Shown: positions 1 to 12,766, numbered from the stretch's first letter. The stretch is 64,000 bases of DNA from Trichosphaerium sp. ATCC 40318 (GCA_038496445.1 JALMLS010000322.1:1054001-1118000), one strand, 5' to 3'. A program made the numbers and translations. The notes: generated from the letters alone by a model not told the origin.

Positions 1-128
1 TTTCGCGTTTTTATTTTCGCGTTTTTTTCCCCTTTTTGTTAATCGTTACCTTAGGAATTGGTTAAGTCTCTGTAGCCATCCTGAGCCATTTGGTTGATGT
101 ACTCTCACACGTTATACCTAAAGCCATT

Positions 129-1256
129 ATGTGGAAGTTTATAGGAAGCCAATTGGAGTCGTTGGAGCGCAAAGATGAAGGGAAGGCAGACTTGACTAAA
201 AAAGTTGTGTTTAACGGCAAGGCGTGGCTTATAAACAACGTATTAACACCTGAAGAGTCTCAAATTATAGTTGGCGGTATCGAAAAACTGGTACGAAATC
301 CGTTTTGTTGAAAAGAGCTCAGTTTATCGCTAAATGTGTTGTAGACTCTTAAAACATGCGATCTTGGGTATAGGTTGTGTCTACGGAAGGAAATTAAGTC
401 CGTTCAATTAACCAAATACGTACGCCTTTCTAGAGTATTCAAATCGCTCTAAAACCGTATTAAAACGCGTGAGAGTAACTTTGTTTAAAGATTTGGGATA
501 AAATAAGCGATTTTGTTCCTATAACAATAACAAGCCGTTATCCTAAGGCTAGAGAGGGTAGTCCTGTTTTCAAGTGGGATTTGGTTGGTTTAAACCCTGA
601 TATACGAGTTGTAAAGTATAACAAGAATATGAAGTTCGAAGTCCACTATGATTACCCTAGAAAGCAAGGAAAGGGTGTATTGAGTATGATGACATTTATG
701 ATTTACTTAAACAAGGGATTCAAAGGAGGTCAGACACTATTTTTTGAAAATGATGAAAAAACGGTCACAAAGTCTATATCTCCTGAGCCTGGGTTATTGT
801 TGATGTTCTTGCAAGGTGAAAGAGAAGGTAAGGTTATCATTTCAATATCTCATTTTTTTCTTCGTCTTGCTGGAATGACTCGGATTGTCTTTCAAAAAAA
901 ATGACAAAAAAACCAATGATAATTTTTTCAATCCTGGTCCTCTCTAGCTATACATGCGTTCTAGTCACAACCCATGGTGTATGTACATACTACATTGGTT
1001 TTTTGTAAAAGAACATAGTGTAGGCAGTACATATTAATGTGGGTATCCTCGGCAAGCGTTGAAAAAAAAATGTCAAAGTTTTGAAACTGTTTTATTTTTT
1101 ATGTTGATAATCCGGGTCATCATTCCTCATTTCTATGTACCATATGTGGTGTAACTTATTTTTTTAGGGTTAAAACACAGTGGAACTCCTGTAGAAGAAG
1201 GGACAAAGTATATTCTGAGAACAGATGTATTTTATAAAAAATGCAGTGCAATGTGA
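129..1256 (+). CDS. 2-oxoglutarate/Fe(II) dioxygenase, prolyl 4-hydroxylase-like
   Basis: Predicted non-haem iron oxygenase that would hydroxylate a protein or small substrate using 2-oxoglutarate and O2. Exon 1 (129-290) reads MWKFIGSQ to GGIEKL; an exon from 491 continues in phase (IWDKISDFVP); the core at about 581-827 holds the iron ligands in FEVHYDYP (H-x-D) and the strand TFMIYLNKGFKGGQT. The last exon, 1168-1256, supplies the distal histidine (LKHSGTPVEEG) and the 2-oxoglutarate-binding lysine (GTKYILRTDV). The 827/1168 junction joins in phase (G plus GG). The 200-nt gap 291-490 is long for this genome and the usual helix between the N-terminal helix and LW-like motif is missing, so a small exon probably lies there. 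No signal peptide or membrane segment is seen. A P4H-like cytosolic enzyme is more likely than a collagen hydroxylase. The family call is firm, the substrate unknown. Confidence 0.75.
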
Positions 1257-1832
1257 ATGACCAATAAATTTTTAATAGCACAATCAGAAAAGGAGGTCTA
1301 AACTGAATCCTAACAGTAACTTTTGAAATACTATATGCATCCATACGGACCGAATATCCAACTAGTACAAATATTTATAGGTGATCCCATATCAAAAGTG
1401 CGGTTAAGTCTTTTTTTCGAAGAAAGAAAAAACAAAAAAAAACTCAATGTTTGTTTACAGTAATTGAGCGAGCCACATTTAAAGTCTCTACTGCTTGATA
1501 CATGTGTTAACTCTGCAATACCTGCATGAGAGCTATTATACTTCCGAAATTCGCATGCTGATGCTATGTGCATCGCTAGGTTTTAGCATTGTTACCAAGC
1601 GATATAGCTGGGTGCAACATCAACGGACTAAGTAAACATGCACAATATACAATTTATGACACTGTATTATGATGGCACACTTGGTAAGATGTAATCAATT
1701 CAAAGAATATCTATTATCTTGTGTGCTAAAGATTCAGCTATTTGGCAAAAAATGCAACAACCTACTCTCTGATGCATTGAGCATCTCTTAGATATCATCA
1801 GAATTGAAGATAAAACAGATTTAATTTGTAAC
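1257..1832. other. Intergenic stretch, no supported gene
   Basis: AT-rich spacer between a plus-strand gene ending at 1256 and a minus-strand gene ending at 1833. A minus-strand open frame at 1331-1573 shows no recognisable domain and runs into T-rich sequence, so I do not call it. Confidence 0.4.
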
Positions 1833-2767
1833 TTACTTGGATGGCTTGACTACTTTTTGTTTGCTTATTTTGCGTGTATAAGAGCTCTTACGATATGATA
1901 TTGGGTGTATACCACTTTTAGCTTGTACTATGTCCCTTGGTCTGCTAATTGTCCTGGCACTTTTTGAACCTCTTGGCGTTTGTTTCTTATGTCCTTTTGA
2001 ACACTTATCTTTCACTGTAAATCATCAGGACGGTTCAAAGATGAGATTCTTTAAAAGTACCGTATGAACAAGCTTTCGATAGAAACTGTCTTCTCAGAGA
2101 CACATAGCACGTCACGTAAGTTGGAAATGGTCCAATTTCGAGATTTGGATTGTACTTTGATAACTACCTCCGTTTTAATCCTAGACACGTTTGGAGGCTG
2201 CTTGAAGGTACGTACGCCATTGTGTTGGAGGTAGGCTACAAAGGAAGCTGCTTCTTGGCTGTCTTCGAATCGAAATGGCAGAAAGAAGTTTGTATGAACG
2301 CGTAGGATAATATGGCGCCTGCAAGGATCTTCTTGGTAGTTAAAGTATGACAGCGCAGTCAAATAAGTTCTTGTCTTCTACGAGTTTTTATTAGTCAGCA
2401 ACTACTATTTACGCGCAGCTAGTTTTTGTTTTCAAAGAAAAAGTACCCTCATAGACCACAAGTGCGTTACAGTTAGTTTAGATGATTCCCGTTTAATGCT
2501 GAGTCTAAACGGCGCATACCCAACAACATCCAGAGGTACATTTGCGTTGTCTCCTTTTGACGTATCACGTAAAGAACCATCAGCTTCTACCTGTACTGGA
2601 GTTGTAAAGTCCATGTATACCGCGAGTAAAGTCGCTTCAAAAAAGGAATGTGAGTGTCTACTTGCATCGTTAATACTGTTGTACATACATTTTATTGTAA
2701 AGTAAGTATCGTAAACGCTTCTTTCGTTTTTTGGATCATCTTGAATGTCGTCTGTTTGTTCGTTCAT
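1833..2767 (-). CDS. Hypothetical protein, three exons, unrecognised
   Basis: The reading starts at ATG 2767 (MNEQTDDIQDD) and splices through about 2432-2680, 2070-2360 and 1833-2003. Exon junctions use GTACTT donors and AG acceptors ending in ACAAG and TTTACAG. The middle exon reads LSYFNYQEDPCRRHIILRVH and continues mixed alpha/beta; the last exon is strongly basic (KGHKKQTPRGSKSARTISRP) and may be a nuclear or nucleic-acid-binding tail. I recognise no domain. Intron 1, near 2680-2700, is uncertain. Continuous codon-like composition over three exons with a shared strand supports a real gene. Confidence 0.5.
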
Positions 2768-3520
2768 AAGAAAAGAATGGAAAGTGCTGTAGTTGTATCA
2801 CGAGGGTGCCCGCGGTTTAAAAGAGAGTACTATGATTAGTTTTTAGTCCAATTTTAACTCACAAAAATAAAAAAAAATCAAAGCGCCAGCTTGCTTAATA
2901 CGAGTATTGTATAGATACATACAACGGTTTTTGGCCATTTAAAGCAAGTCTGAAAACTGACAAGATAAAAAAACGAAACACAAAAGTACACTTTTTGAGA
3001 CCTTAAAGGACTGTGCTTTCGAGCTACTAAACTTGTAGAGGTTTGCTTTTGGAAGTCCAGAAAATTGTGTACGGAAAAAGACGTAGCAGACGGTAACAAC
3101 TACGTTACGATCAATCATTATAGCCAACTACTGTGGCTTTATCAGCCAAATCAGTGTATTTACAGAATTCACAAAAAGAAATTTCAAACCTCATCTCTTA
3201 GTTTTTGAAACTGCAACTTGCCATCGTAATCAGGGACCTTTTGACTCTTGTGTATGTATCGTGTATCTTTGCATTGTTTAACGGCAACAGTTTGGGAGAT
3301 TAACAGAAGCAGGGAGTGGACTAGCGAGGCAAACAAAGAGATTTTTTTTTAACATATTAACAATATTTATTAACCCGAAGAAAAATTGTACAAGAGTACT
3401 TCGATTACATGCTCTCTGTCTCTTATTTGAAATCAAACAAAGCTTGAGAATGCTAGCAATGGTGGTGGGGGGAAGAATTTGGTAAAATTAACCGTTTGTG
3501 GTGGTTGGCAATTTTGGTTT
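2768..3520. other. Spacer with possible minus-strand exons
   Basis: No confident gene. Two short minus-strand stretches look coding: about 3180-3330 (contains VAVKQCKDTRYIH and QKVPDYDGKLQFQKLRDE) and about 2950-3120 (FRTQFSGLPKANLYKF). I could not join them in phase or identify a family. Confidence 0.3.
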
Positions 3521-6056
3521 TTATACAGCAGGAACTGCTTGAAATTGTACTATAACTTCATTCCAAAATCTGTCCTTGCTGTAAGTCAAAAGACTACTCT
3601 TCATAGCCTTGACTATCAATGATCTTGCCATACTTTGATTAATATAAGTAGCAATAGCACCGCCTATAAAGAGAGAAAGTAAGCACTTGAGGAAGCCAAG
3701 AAAGTGAAGAAAATCGAAGAAAGAGAAAAAAAAAAGTGCGTACCTAGGATAACTAAATCGCAAAGCATTGCTGTAGCAAACTGTTGTAGGGTCTTTTGGT
3801 CATTATGAACATCCATAGCCTTTAGTAGAACGTCTACAAGGACTTGTTTTTCTGTATCAGTATCTAAAAGCAGAGTTAGAAATCGAAGAAAGACAAAGTT
3901 AAAGAAAAAAAAAACTTACTTGGTCTTCTGAAATACATAAAGAAAAGGAGCAAAGTGCCTTCAACTTGAACTGAAGCGTCTCCCTTGTATCTTTTCAAAA
4001 ATCGTAGAATCTTTGATTTATATTTCAATAGAGATGCAGAGAACTGTTGGTTAACATCATCTAAAAATAAAACAGTAAGTAAGAGAACCAAGAATCGAAA
4101 TTTCAAAAAAAAAAAAAAAAAAGGAAGGTAAGCACTTACCATCAAGTTGTGCAACGTTTCTTAGGCATCTAAAGAGACTAGATGCTACTTCTGGTTTCTG
4201 TCTGTGACGTTTCAATATTGTGCTTGTCTTTGAAATAAGGAATGTGTTAATTGATCTGAATCTTTTACGTTCTAAAGAAAGAAAGTAAGTCGTAAGAACA
4301 AGGAGGAATTACAAAAAAACAAAATTCCAAAAACAAAAAAAAACTCCATCAAAAAAAACTCCACACATTCCTCACATTTCCAATAAAGATACGTTACAAT
4401 AGAATAACGGTTCAAAAGTGTGTTTTAAAAAGGTATTCAAAAAAAAAGGAGTGAAAAGAAAGAAAATACGAAGCGACACAAAACTGGAAAACCGAAAAAA
4501 CTGTTTGTCTATTTTCTGGTGTATTTAGGGAAGGTGTGAAGTAAAAGAGTTTTCATGGTTTCTTTTTCCAGAAACTAAAGCCTGAGGCCCTTTTTTGATA
4601 AAAAAAGATGCATACCTCTATAGAAAACTCCGCGTGTAAGAACAGCGATAAGGTCTAAGCACCAAGTGATTACATTAGCGTTTTCTAGGTTTTTTCCAAG
4701 GACTTCTTGTAAAGCAGCAAGAGCACCCTTTTCAGCGATAATACGCTTGTTTTCTGGATCTAAAAAAAGAGGTTTTAGTCACACTTTCCTTTTTCAAGAA
4801 AATAGAAGCCAACACCGGCACAAAAAGAAATTTCTGATTAAAGGCGCGAAAAAAGGGACAAACGAAGGTGTAAGAAACAACTACGTACTGACTAGAGCCA
4901 AGTTCTTCATTAGGAAGCAGCCATAGTCTACTACTTCGTTACAGTCGTGATGAACTCTGAGCGCTTTAAGAACACGCTCAATACCGCCTTTATGGAGTAC
5001 AATAAGGCTGTTTTGGTTTTCTTCTAAACAAGGAAAATAAGATAAACGTAAAAGAAAAAGAAGAAGAAAAATTTCTTTTTCGAAATCTTACCACTACACA
5101 AGTTACCAAGGGCACAAAAGGCACCTGCTAGGAAGTCTTGGTCTTTAATAAAGTATTTAAGGCCATTTAGGATGAGCTAAATCAATCAGTAAGACAGAAA
5201 AATCAAGATTGAAAAAAAAAAACCGTTTCGCACCTTTACAATTTTGCATTCGCCGAAAGTTTGAACGTTGGCTTCAACGTTTTTAACGATAGCTGGTGTA
5301 GCATCTAAAGCGATTTTTAATTAGTTTTCTGGTATTCGAAACACAAAAAAAAAAAAACGAAATACTTACCAGCAGGATAATAACATAGCCTACGAATAGC
5401 ATAACAAGCTGCTTTTTGGAACAACAAGCTTTTTGAGTGTGTTTTCATTTTTTGGACGATAACATCGATTTCGGTGTTTTCTTCGGGATCTTCGTTACGA
5501 GAAGCGCCAATACCAAGCAGTGGTTGCACAAGTATACGAAGGCTTGACTTTTGTCGTCTCTTCTCGTGTGATAATAAAAAGGCAAATGCTCTGCTCTCAG
5601 CTGATAGAAAGTTCCATTTAACTGGTGGTATGAGAAGTGCCTAAAGAGAGGGTTCGTTTTAGCTTCTTGTAGAGTGATTTTATTTTTTAGTTTTTATTCA
5701 AAAACGCCTTTACAATAAAGTAATAGACGATAAAAGTTGTCGTATTGTATACGTATATACGTACCTTATGGATAGCTGGCCATTCGTGTTTGAATGATGC
5801 GCTCCAAAGTTTATGGTCGTTTACAACAGGTGCTCTTAGTTGCGTACATGCAAGACATAAGTTGTGTAGGTCCTTTGGGCTAAGGGTGGCGCAGATTTCG
5901 TATACTAACTACACAAAAATCGCGTTAAAATTACCAATATTAGTCTAGTACGGTTCGTACGTTACGAAAAACGAAGGCCATGGTGTTTCCGTCGTTAGTT
6001 GGTCTAACATTAATAGGTGTGCCAATACGTGGTGTAATAGGTACTGTAGGTGGCAT
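3521..6056 (-). CDS. F-box protein with armadillo-like repeats
   Basis: Predicted substrate receptor of an SCF ubiquitin ligase. The start ATG is at 6056 (MPPTVPITPRIG). The second exon (about 5765-5910) gives an F-box-like helix set, YEICATLSPKDLHNLCLACT followed by LWSASFKHEW. The remaining exons give helical repeats typical of ARM/HEAT folds, for example AGAFCALGNLCSG (5100-5160), CNEVVDYGCFLMKNLAL (4890-5030), NANVITWCLDLIAVLTRGVF (4620-4760) and QFATAMLCDLVILG (3740-3860). About ten exons are visible, most flanked by GTACG/GTAAG donors. It stops at TAA 3521-3523. F-box/ARM proteins are known in several eukaryote groups; the ARM part would hold the target. Some exon borders are approximate. 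Confidence 0.7.
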
Positions 6057-7500
6057 GGTTACTGCAAATTAGTACGTTAGCTATGAAGAATGACCTTGAA
6101 CAATCCGGAATCGGAAAAGTACGAATGCGGCATAATACCGGCTTAACATGTAAAATTGGTAAAATAAGAAATGATTATTAAAAAATCAATGCACTCACTA
6201 ACTGTTAATGTGCATTAAACTTTTTTTTTTTTTGTTTTTTTTTCAAATTAGTCGATTTGTAAGTTTCAAAAAAGATAATAATAAGCGAAAGATATCTAAC
6301 GATATTATATACACTCTAGTGTATTTAAAAATCAATCTTTTGGAAATAAATAGAGATTATATACTCAGAAACGGTAATTCGTACGTTATGTGGTGTGTAG
6401 AGTGATGCAAAAGGTGGTGTGTGAGTAAATGTGTTGATTGGGATGAACTCTAAGGCTCTTGCTTTCTCTCTGTGTGTTTTTTTTTGTAAATGGGAAAAAC
6501 TTGGATAACATAAATCCGTAAAATAATTGAGACCCAAATTCCAAACGTTATTATCTTATCATTGCACGCGTGTATATACTTATTTTTATTTTAGAATGTG
6601 TAGATTGAAATTCTGAAATACTGAATACTGGAGGTGCGCTTTTTTTTTTTTTTTTTTTTTTTTTTTTCTAACCGTGTAGTTATTTCGTAATGCGGACTTT
6701 TTTTATACCGTTTCACAGTATACTTTATTTTATATAAAGGTTTGTGTTGATGTAAAAATAATAACGGAAAAAAAGTTCTAGCTTTCACATAAAATATCGG
6801 ACCTTGCTTTTTAATGTCCTCACACCATTTCCTCCCTTTCTCGTCAATAAGAGCTAATAACCCAAAAAAAAAAAAATACAATCGAGCAGAAGTATTTTAT
6901 TTCTACAGTAAAGCTCTTTTTTTCCATCTTTTTACCGTCTGTCGCGACCATAGAATCACAAAAAAAAAATACTTCATGTCATTTCAAAAAACCAGGGACG
7001 TAATTCTCGCGAATAAGTGTCATCACTCCATTACCAATTAAAAAAAAACGTGATTAAAAAATTTCTTACGTGAGACCGAAACCCAAATAAATAAAACTGC
7101 GGTCATTTGCTTGTGAGTCAAAAAGACGACTCTGGAAAAAAATTAAATAAAAAAGTCTGAGTATCGCCATAGTGCACCTCCTTTTTGACAGATTATTTAA
7201 ATCTTGCGATAAGACGATTTATCGCGTTCGTTGGGCGCTACTTTGAGTTACATGAAGATTTACAAAGTTGGCTAGTGTCAGTTTAAGTTGGTGTAAATCC
7301 AAAAACACCAAAAAGTAACGCGGATATAAGCGGTTGGAGGTATTTGGAGAAGCAAAGTACGTTTTAGATGATTATGGACTAATAAGCGCGATATCCTCGC
7401 CGAAGACCTTTATCGCGTTAATACACCATGATTTTCGTATTTATGCAGTTTTAAGTGCATGGCGCTTATATTGTGTAGATTCCACGGCCTATAGACCAAT
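6057..7500. other. Low-complexity region with doubtful small minus-strand gene(s)
   Basis: Mostly A/T homopolymer-rich sequence. Minus-strand pieces look coding: ATG near 6953 (MVATD) can splice in phase 1 into about 6790-6867 (LIDEKGRKWCEDIKKQG), and 6390-6470 reads REKARALEFIPINTFTHTP before a GTACG donor. A second candidate, ATG near 7168, gives about 50 residues (SQANDRSFIYLGFGL). None matches a family I recognise. Treat as candidate exons only. Confidence 0.3.
6640..6667. repeat. Poly(T) tract, 28 nt
   Basis: Uninterrupted run of 28 T residues, the longest homopolymer in the window. It lies between candidate minus-strand exons and may be a long intronic polypyrimidine tract on one strand or a simple-sequence expansion. 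Length may be unreliable because homopolymers are prone to sequencing error. Confidence 0.85.
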
Positions 7501-10500
7501 ATGACAGAGTATACAGATGTAAAGCCCAGGGAAGGCGGTGATTCAATTTTTGGTACTTCTTTGTACCAGATCTACAGAAGTACAAACGAGCCTGTCCCTC
7601 GCTTTGTAACGCAAGCATGTGACTTACTAGCACTGAATGGTGCGTTTTTTGGCGTGTTCATGCAGTCTTAACTGATCCTGTAAATAGGTAGAAAAATTGG
7701 GCTGTTTACGAGCATGTCAGACTCAAAGCAAGAGATGCAGCAACTAATTGAAGTTCTAAATTCAGGTATTTGTTTACAATTGTTTTAATAGAAAATCTTT
7801 GTTAACGTAAGCGTTTACGACGTATTTAAAGCCAAAGTAGGGACACAACCTGACTTTGGACCAAACAGACAGTTTACACTCGTTTGTGTATCTAACGTAC
7901 TCCAAACGTTTTTTAAGCGAATACCAAACGCATTACTGATGTTTGAGTTGCATAATAAGTTCATTGGCGTCACACGTGAGTTTTTTTTTTGTTTTGACTT
8001 CACGTCATCTCACGGCGTTGTATTAACGTCATTATGTTAGATAGCGCAATATATAAAAGCCAAGAAGAGCAAGTAAAGTTTTTAAAAGACCTAATCGCTG
8101 TTTTACCCGATACACACCGTGAAACGTTGAAATGTCTTATGGCTCTGTTTATTAAATTAGAAAATACACCTAACAGAAAGAGCTTGGCAGGTAAGAAAAA
8201 ACTTATCATTTGGTTAATCAATACTTAGCTTATAAGGCACTTGGGGTCCACTTCTGTTGTTGAGGAAGAGTATACATGATTTATCTACTGATACACTTGA
8301 TGCTGTAAATCTACTTGATCTTATGATCGATAATTCTGATGTTTTGTTTGACGTACGAGTGTGCAGAATTCGTTTTTGTTTTTGTTTTTTTTTTTGTTTT
8401 TTGTCGAATGTTAAGTGAATTGTAATATTTGGTTTAGGGTAAGCTTGACACGTGTCCTTCTTGGTTATTGGAGATTAATAAGAGTAAAATGAAAAAGCTT
8501 GAGGATTATAGTGCTAAGATTGTACAAGTAAGCCAGTTCCTTGCTGATTTCAAGACAAAGTATCCGGATCAAGTTGATATTTCTGAGTTTGAGAATAATC
8601 TTGATTTGCTCCTTGCAAAGGCTGAGCATGTCCTTAAGAATATTGATATCTCTAAAGTAATGCAAGTCATTGATACACATCACTTGGAGCGTTTCTTTAC
8701 GTCTATTATTGATTTTCATGATATGCTTCTAAGAGGGAGGAATCGTAATAATTTAATTCGTCATTTCAAATCACATCGTCTTCGTGGTAGTCTAGAGAGA
8801 CTTTCTTTATCAATGCAGTATGAACTTATTCTTTGGTGTGATTATATGAATGACTTGACTGGTGGTATTCTATTTAACTTGCCGAGCTATAAGAAATTTG
8901 CAGAGTGGGGTGCTGATGTAAGTTTTCGTTGTTTGGTTTTTGTTTTTTTTTTTTTTCTTTCATTTTTGGAAAATTGTTTTGTTTTTGGATTTGTAGTTCT
9001 TGCGAATAATCCAAGCTTTTTTGGGAGAATTTTGTATTGTTTTTTCCAAGTTTGGTGTTAGGTATTTATTTATATTTTTAAGGTTATTTTGGATGTAAAT
9101 GGACAGAAGATGTGGCGTGATAAATTCGGTTTTGAGGTTAGAATTTTTTTTTTTTTGGTCTGGTTTTTGTTTTTTTTTTTTTTAATTTGTGTCGATGTTT
9201 ATTGGCTTTCTAGAGGTTTATGGTGCCTTGGCATACGTTTATGAAGAGGTACCAAAATTTCTTGGGTGTAAATATTGATCAGTCGCTTGAAATGAACCTC
9301 AAATATGTATTGGGTATATGCCACAAAATTTATTAAGAAGGAGAAACTTCTTTCGTGAAATTAATAATTTTTTTTAGATGTATCCAGTACTGGTTTTGTT
9401 ACGGTTTACCGATTTTCTGAGTATCTGAAGGGATTTGGACCTCTAGAGAGTAGTATAGATAATGTAAAGACTGTAGTAACACAACCGTACGTCTAATCAA
9501 GCATTTTATTACCAATCTTCTTCCTACCACTCCGACGTCGGAGTAGTTTAATTTTTGATTAATTTTCTATGTTTAGGTGGTTTCAGTTTTTTTTGACGAA
9601 TACAGAAGCCGAAAAACTGTTGGAACCTTGTTATGTTGGAACATTTCTTGTGAGGTTCTCAGAGTCTGATCCTGGATCATTTGCTGTTAATTTTAAGACA
9701 CAAGATCGTGTAATGTCAATTAAGATATTCACAACAGATGAGGGCTTTATGGTCCGTGAGGGTAGTGCATATAAAAAGTTTCCTTCACTTCCTGATATGG
9801 TAAAGAATTATACTTCTTTCTTGGCTATACCCTTCAATGGAAAGCTCATGACAAAGGAGTACGCTTATTACTTTGTTTTGTATGTGTACCTTGTGCTTTG
9901 TGCTTATTTGGATTATTTTAAAGTTGGTTCTATGGTGATTTTAGTCTTGAAGAGACTCAAGAGTTTTTATCAGATGAACTTATTGGATCTTATTTGATTC
10001 GATTTTCTCGAATGCCAAGCAATTTTACTTGTTCTTATATTAAGCGTGATGGTATATGTCATTGCAGATTAGAGCGGTTACCAGATGGTACGATTCTAGG
10101 GTTATTTTTGGCGGTGTTTTAAGCGGCTATTTATTTGATGTTTTGTTACTGACTTGTTCTTCTTTTAACAGGTAAGATTGGGTTTGAACAAGACTTGTAT
10201 GAGAATTTGGATCATTTTATTGAAGCCAATAGTACTTGGTTTACACAGCCATATAAGAACGATAATTCTGTTTCAAGAAATGCAGAAGCAGATGAGCGAG
10301 CGGTAAGATTTTGTGCAGAGTGGGTTTTTTTTTTTGAATGTTAAATTTTGTAATAGGCTCAACGTTTGCTCAATGACTTGTTCTCTCTTGAACAAGAGGA
10401 GGAAAGGGAATATGTAAAGTATGCAGAAGATTTCCGTGGTCTTAGTATGGCTGCACTCAATGATACACCACGCAGCAGTTCAGAACAAGCGTCACAGTTA

Positions 10501-12345
10501 CTTTCACGGTAAAGGCTGATTTTTTATGTTTCTTTGTTGCTTATGTTTGCTAGTGCTTGCTCCAATGAACTTACAGAAGAAGATAAGAGAGATCTAGAAG
10601 TAAAACTATTTGCTGTAGATCCTAAATCACTTGCAGAGCTATCAAAGAAGGCTCACAGACATCCAAAGTCGTCAAAGCGCGATAAGCTTAAAGTCAAGGT
10701 AAAAGACCCTTTTTTACTTTCTGTGACTTTTTGTGTTTTCACGTGCCGTTACTTACAATGTTTATGTAGTTCAAGGCTTATAATGTAACTCTTGATGGTG
10801 TAAGCTTGAATAAGGTTGCATTTGTTTCTATACAAATTAGAAACGAAGGAAGGAAAGATGTTAAAATAGGCTTCCCTGAACCTGAGATAAACAGACGTTA
10901 TTTCATGTCTGTGTTTTCTCCTGACAATGTTGATACTCTTCGTTCTAAAGATGTACGTTGTTTTTTGTTGTTGTCGTTGATACACGTGATAGAGTTCTAA
11001 ATGATTATGTTACAGGGTTGGCGCACATTAAAGGCTGCAGTTGTACTTATACAACCTGTTTCAGTTCGTAAAGTTTTACAGTTTGACATGAAACGTATGC
11101 TTCTGAATACCTTTTATCTATGATTAATGCTTTGTTTATTAGTTGGTGATCAAGTTGAGAGGTATTTTGTGAGGCTTGAAGTAACACCAAATGTTAAAAC
11201 GCTGACTGATCATGATCCTGATTCTGATGATTGGTGGCGTATTAACTTTGATGATTTGGAGTTTAATAAAAAGATTGGTGGTGGTGCTAGTGCTAGTGTG
11301 TTCCTAGCACGTATGTATGGTGCTGATGTAGCTGTTAAAAAATGGGAACTTGGAAGGCGTGATCCTCCTCCAAAGGATTTTCACGCCGAACTTGATGTTC
11401 TGAGGTATTTTTTTTACTTTTTTTTTCGTTTTTTGTTTTTTGTCTTCCAGCATTGCTGTTTTGCTTGTTTTTATTGGTTATGAGCTAACTGTTTATTATA
11501 TAGGCAACTAAGGCATGAAAATTTGGTATTATTTGTTGGTGGTTTTGCTGGTGATGGCTGTGCGTTCTTGGTTACTGAATTTTGTGGATGTGGTAGTTTG
11601 GATAAGTTTTTACAAACTGATAAAAAATATGATCTTACCTTTAACATGCGTGTTTGTATGGCATTGGATGCTGCTAAAGGTATGTTATTTATTATTTTAT
11701 ACAACCTTTTCTTGAGTTTCACGAAATTACAACCCTTGTAAGAAAAGTACAAGGCTGTCTTGTTGTTCGTGTTTTTTTTTTTTGGTGTTAATTTTTTTTT
11801 TGCTTTTCAGGTATGCGTTATGTACATGGATGTAATCAGATTCATCGTGATATGAAGAGTCTTAATTTATTGGTTGATGATAATAGAAACGTTAAAGTAG
11901 CTGATTTTGGCGAAAGTAGACGTGTTGATACAGAAATGACTTTAGCTGTTGGAACATACACGTGGCACGTGTTTTTTGTTTTTTTTGAAAATCTTTTTTT
12001 TTGTTGCTTTGTACTTGTCTATCTATGACCTCTATTTTTTTTTTTAATATTTGTATTAGGATGGCACCAGAGGTTCTTACTTCTCAGAATTATACTGCAA
12101 AGGCTGATGTATTCAGTTTTGGTATTATTTTGCTTGAACTTTTGACAGAAAAATTTCCAGAAAGATCAATGCAAGATGTCGAGAGGGGTTCTATTCCAAA
12201 GATTCCTCAGAGGTTTATTGATGGATATCCTGATTATGTTGATGTTATTCGTGCTTGTTGTCGTCATGATCCGAATAAGAGGCCATCTTTTAATACTATT
12301 GTTGAACACCTGACGGCTTGTAAAGTAAAATATGAAAATATGTAA
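7501..12345 (+). CDS. RhoGAP-like / Cbl-TKB-like / SH2 / SH2 / TKL protein kinase
   Basis: Multidomain signalling kinase of about 20 exons. The start ATG is 7501 (MTEYTDVKPREGG). A RhoGAP-like domain spans 7600-8352 (NRKSLAGTWGPLLLLRKS matches the conserved N-x-A-x-x-x-G-P helix); the usual arginine finger in FRxSG reads FTSMS. A helical bundle (8438-8917) and an EF-hand-like part (MVPWHTFMKRY, LKYVLDVSSTGFVTVYRF) followed by SH2 number one (YVGTFLVRFSES, 9577-9860) resemble the Cbl tyrosine-kinase-binding module. SH2 number two follows (IGSYLIRFSRMPSN). Then an Ig/MSP-like beta region (about 10690-11200) and a kinase: GGGASASVFLA, VAVKKW, HRDMKSLNLL, DFGESRR, GTYTWMAPEV, which is TKL type, probably dual-specific or Ser/Thr. 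Junctions 7975/8041, 8190/8237, 8352/8438, 8917/9083 and 9136 onward are in phase and no start codon separates the RhoGAP from the SH2 part. The 7765/7792 junction did not resolve in phase by hand. Confidence 0.8.
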
Positions 12346-12526
12346 AAAAAAAAAAACCAACCAAAAAACAAATAAAAAACCCTCAAATTGTACCCTTACA
12401 TCACAATAAAGAGGTAATCTGTTTGTAATTTAGAGAAGCTAGAAGATTTCGAACTAGAAAACTTTTTCACAATCTATTGTGAGAATTTGCGACAGTTTAT
12501 TTACACTACTTGACAATTTGACTTGG

Positions 12527-12742
12527 TTACCTTACTAGGACCTTCAACAATTTCAATTGTGTGCCTTTGGGATAAAAAATAATTGCAACCAAGCTCTGTA
12601 ATATGATGAAAACCGTAAGGACGACATTGTCTGTAAAATAATGCAAGAATTCCAGGATTGACTTGAATAGTACAGCTTTTTTTAATGAAGTTAAAGCTGC
12701 TTTTCCAAAAGGCTCTTTTATGTCCTCATGGAGCAAAATCAT
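12527..12742 (-). CDS. Possible small membrane protein (71 aa)
   Basis: Open frame from an ATG at 12742 with an N-terminal polar part (HEDIKEPFGKAALTSL) and a strongly hydrophobic segment (VVLTVFIILQSLVAIIF), followed by a basic end. It sits just past the stop of the methyltransferase gene on the same strand and may be its 3-prime UTR or a small tail-anchored protein. I see no homologue. Low certainty. Confidence 0.3.
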   Translation of the reverse strand: MILLHEDIKEPFGKAALTSLKKAVLFKSILEFLHYFTDNVVLTVFIILQSLVAIIFYPKGTQLKLLKVLVR

Positions 12743-12766
12743 ACATATGTTTTAGTTACACAATAT

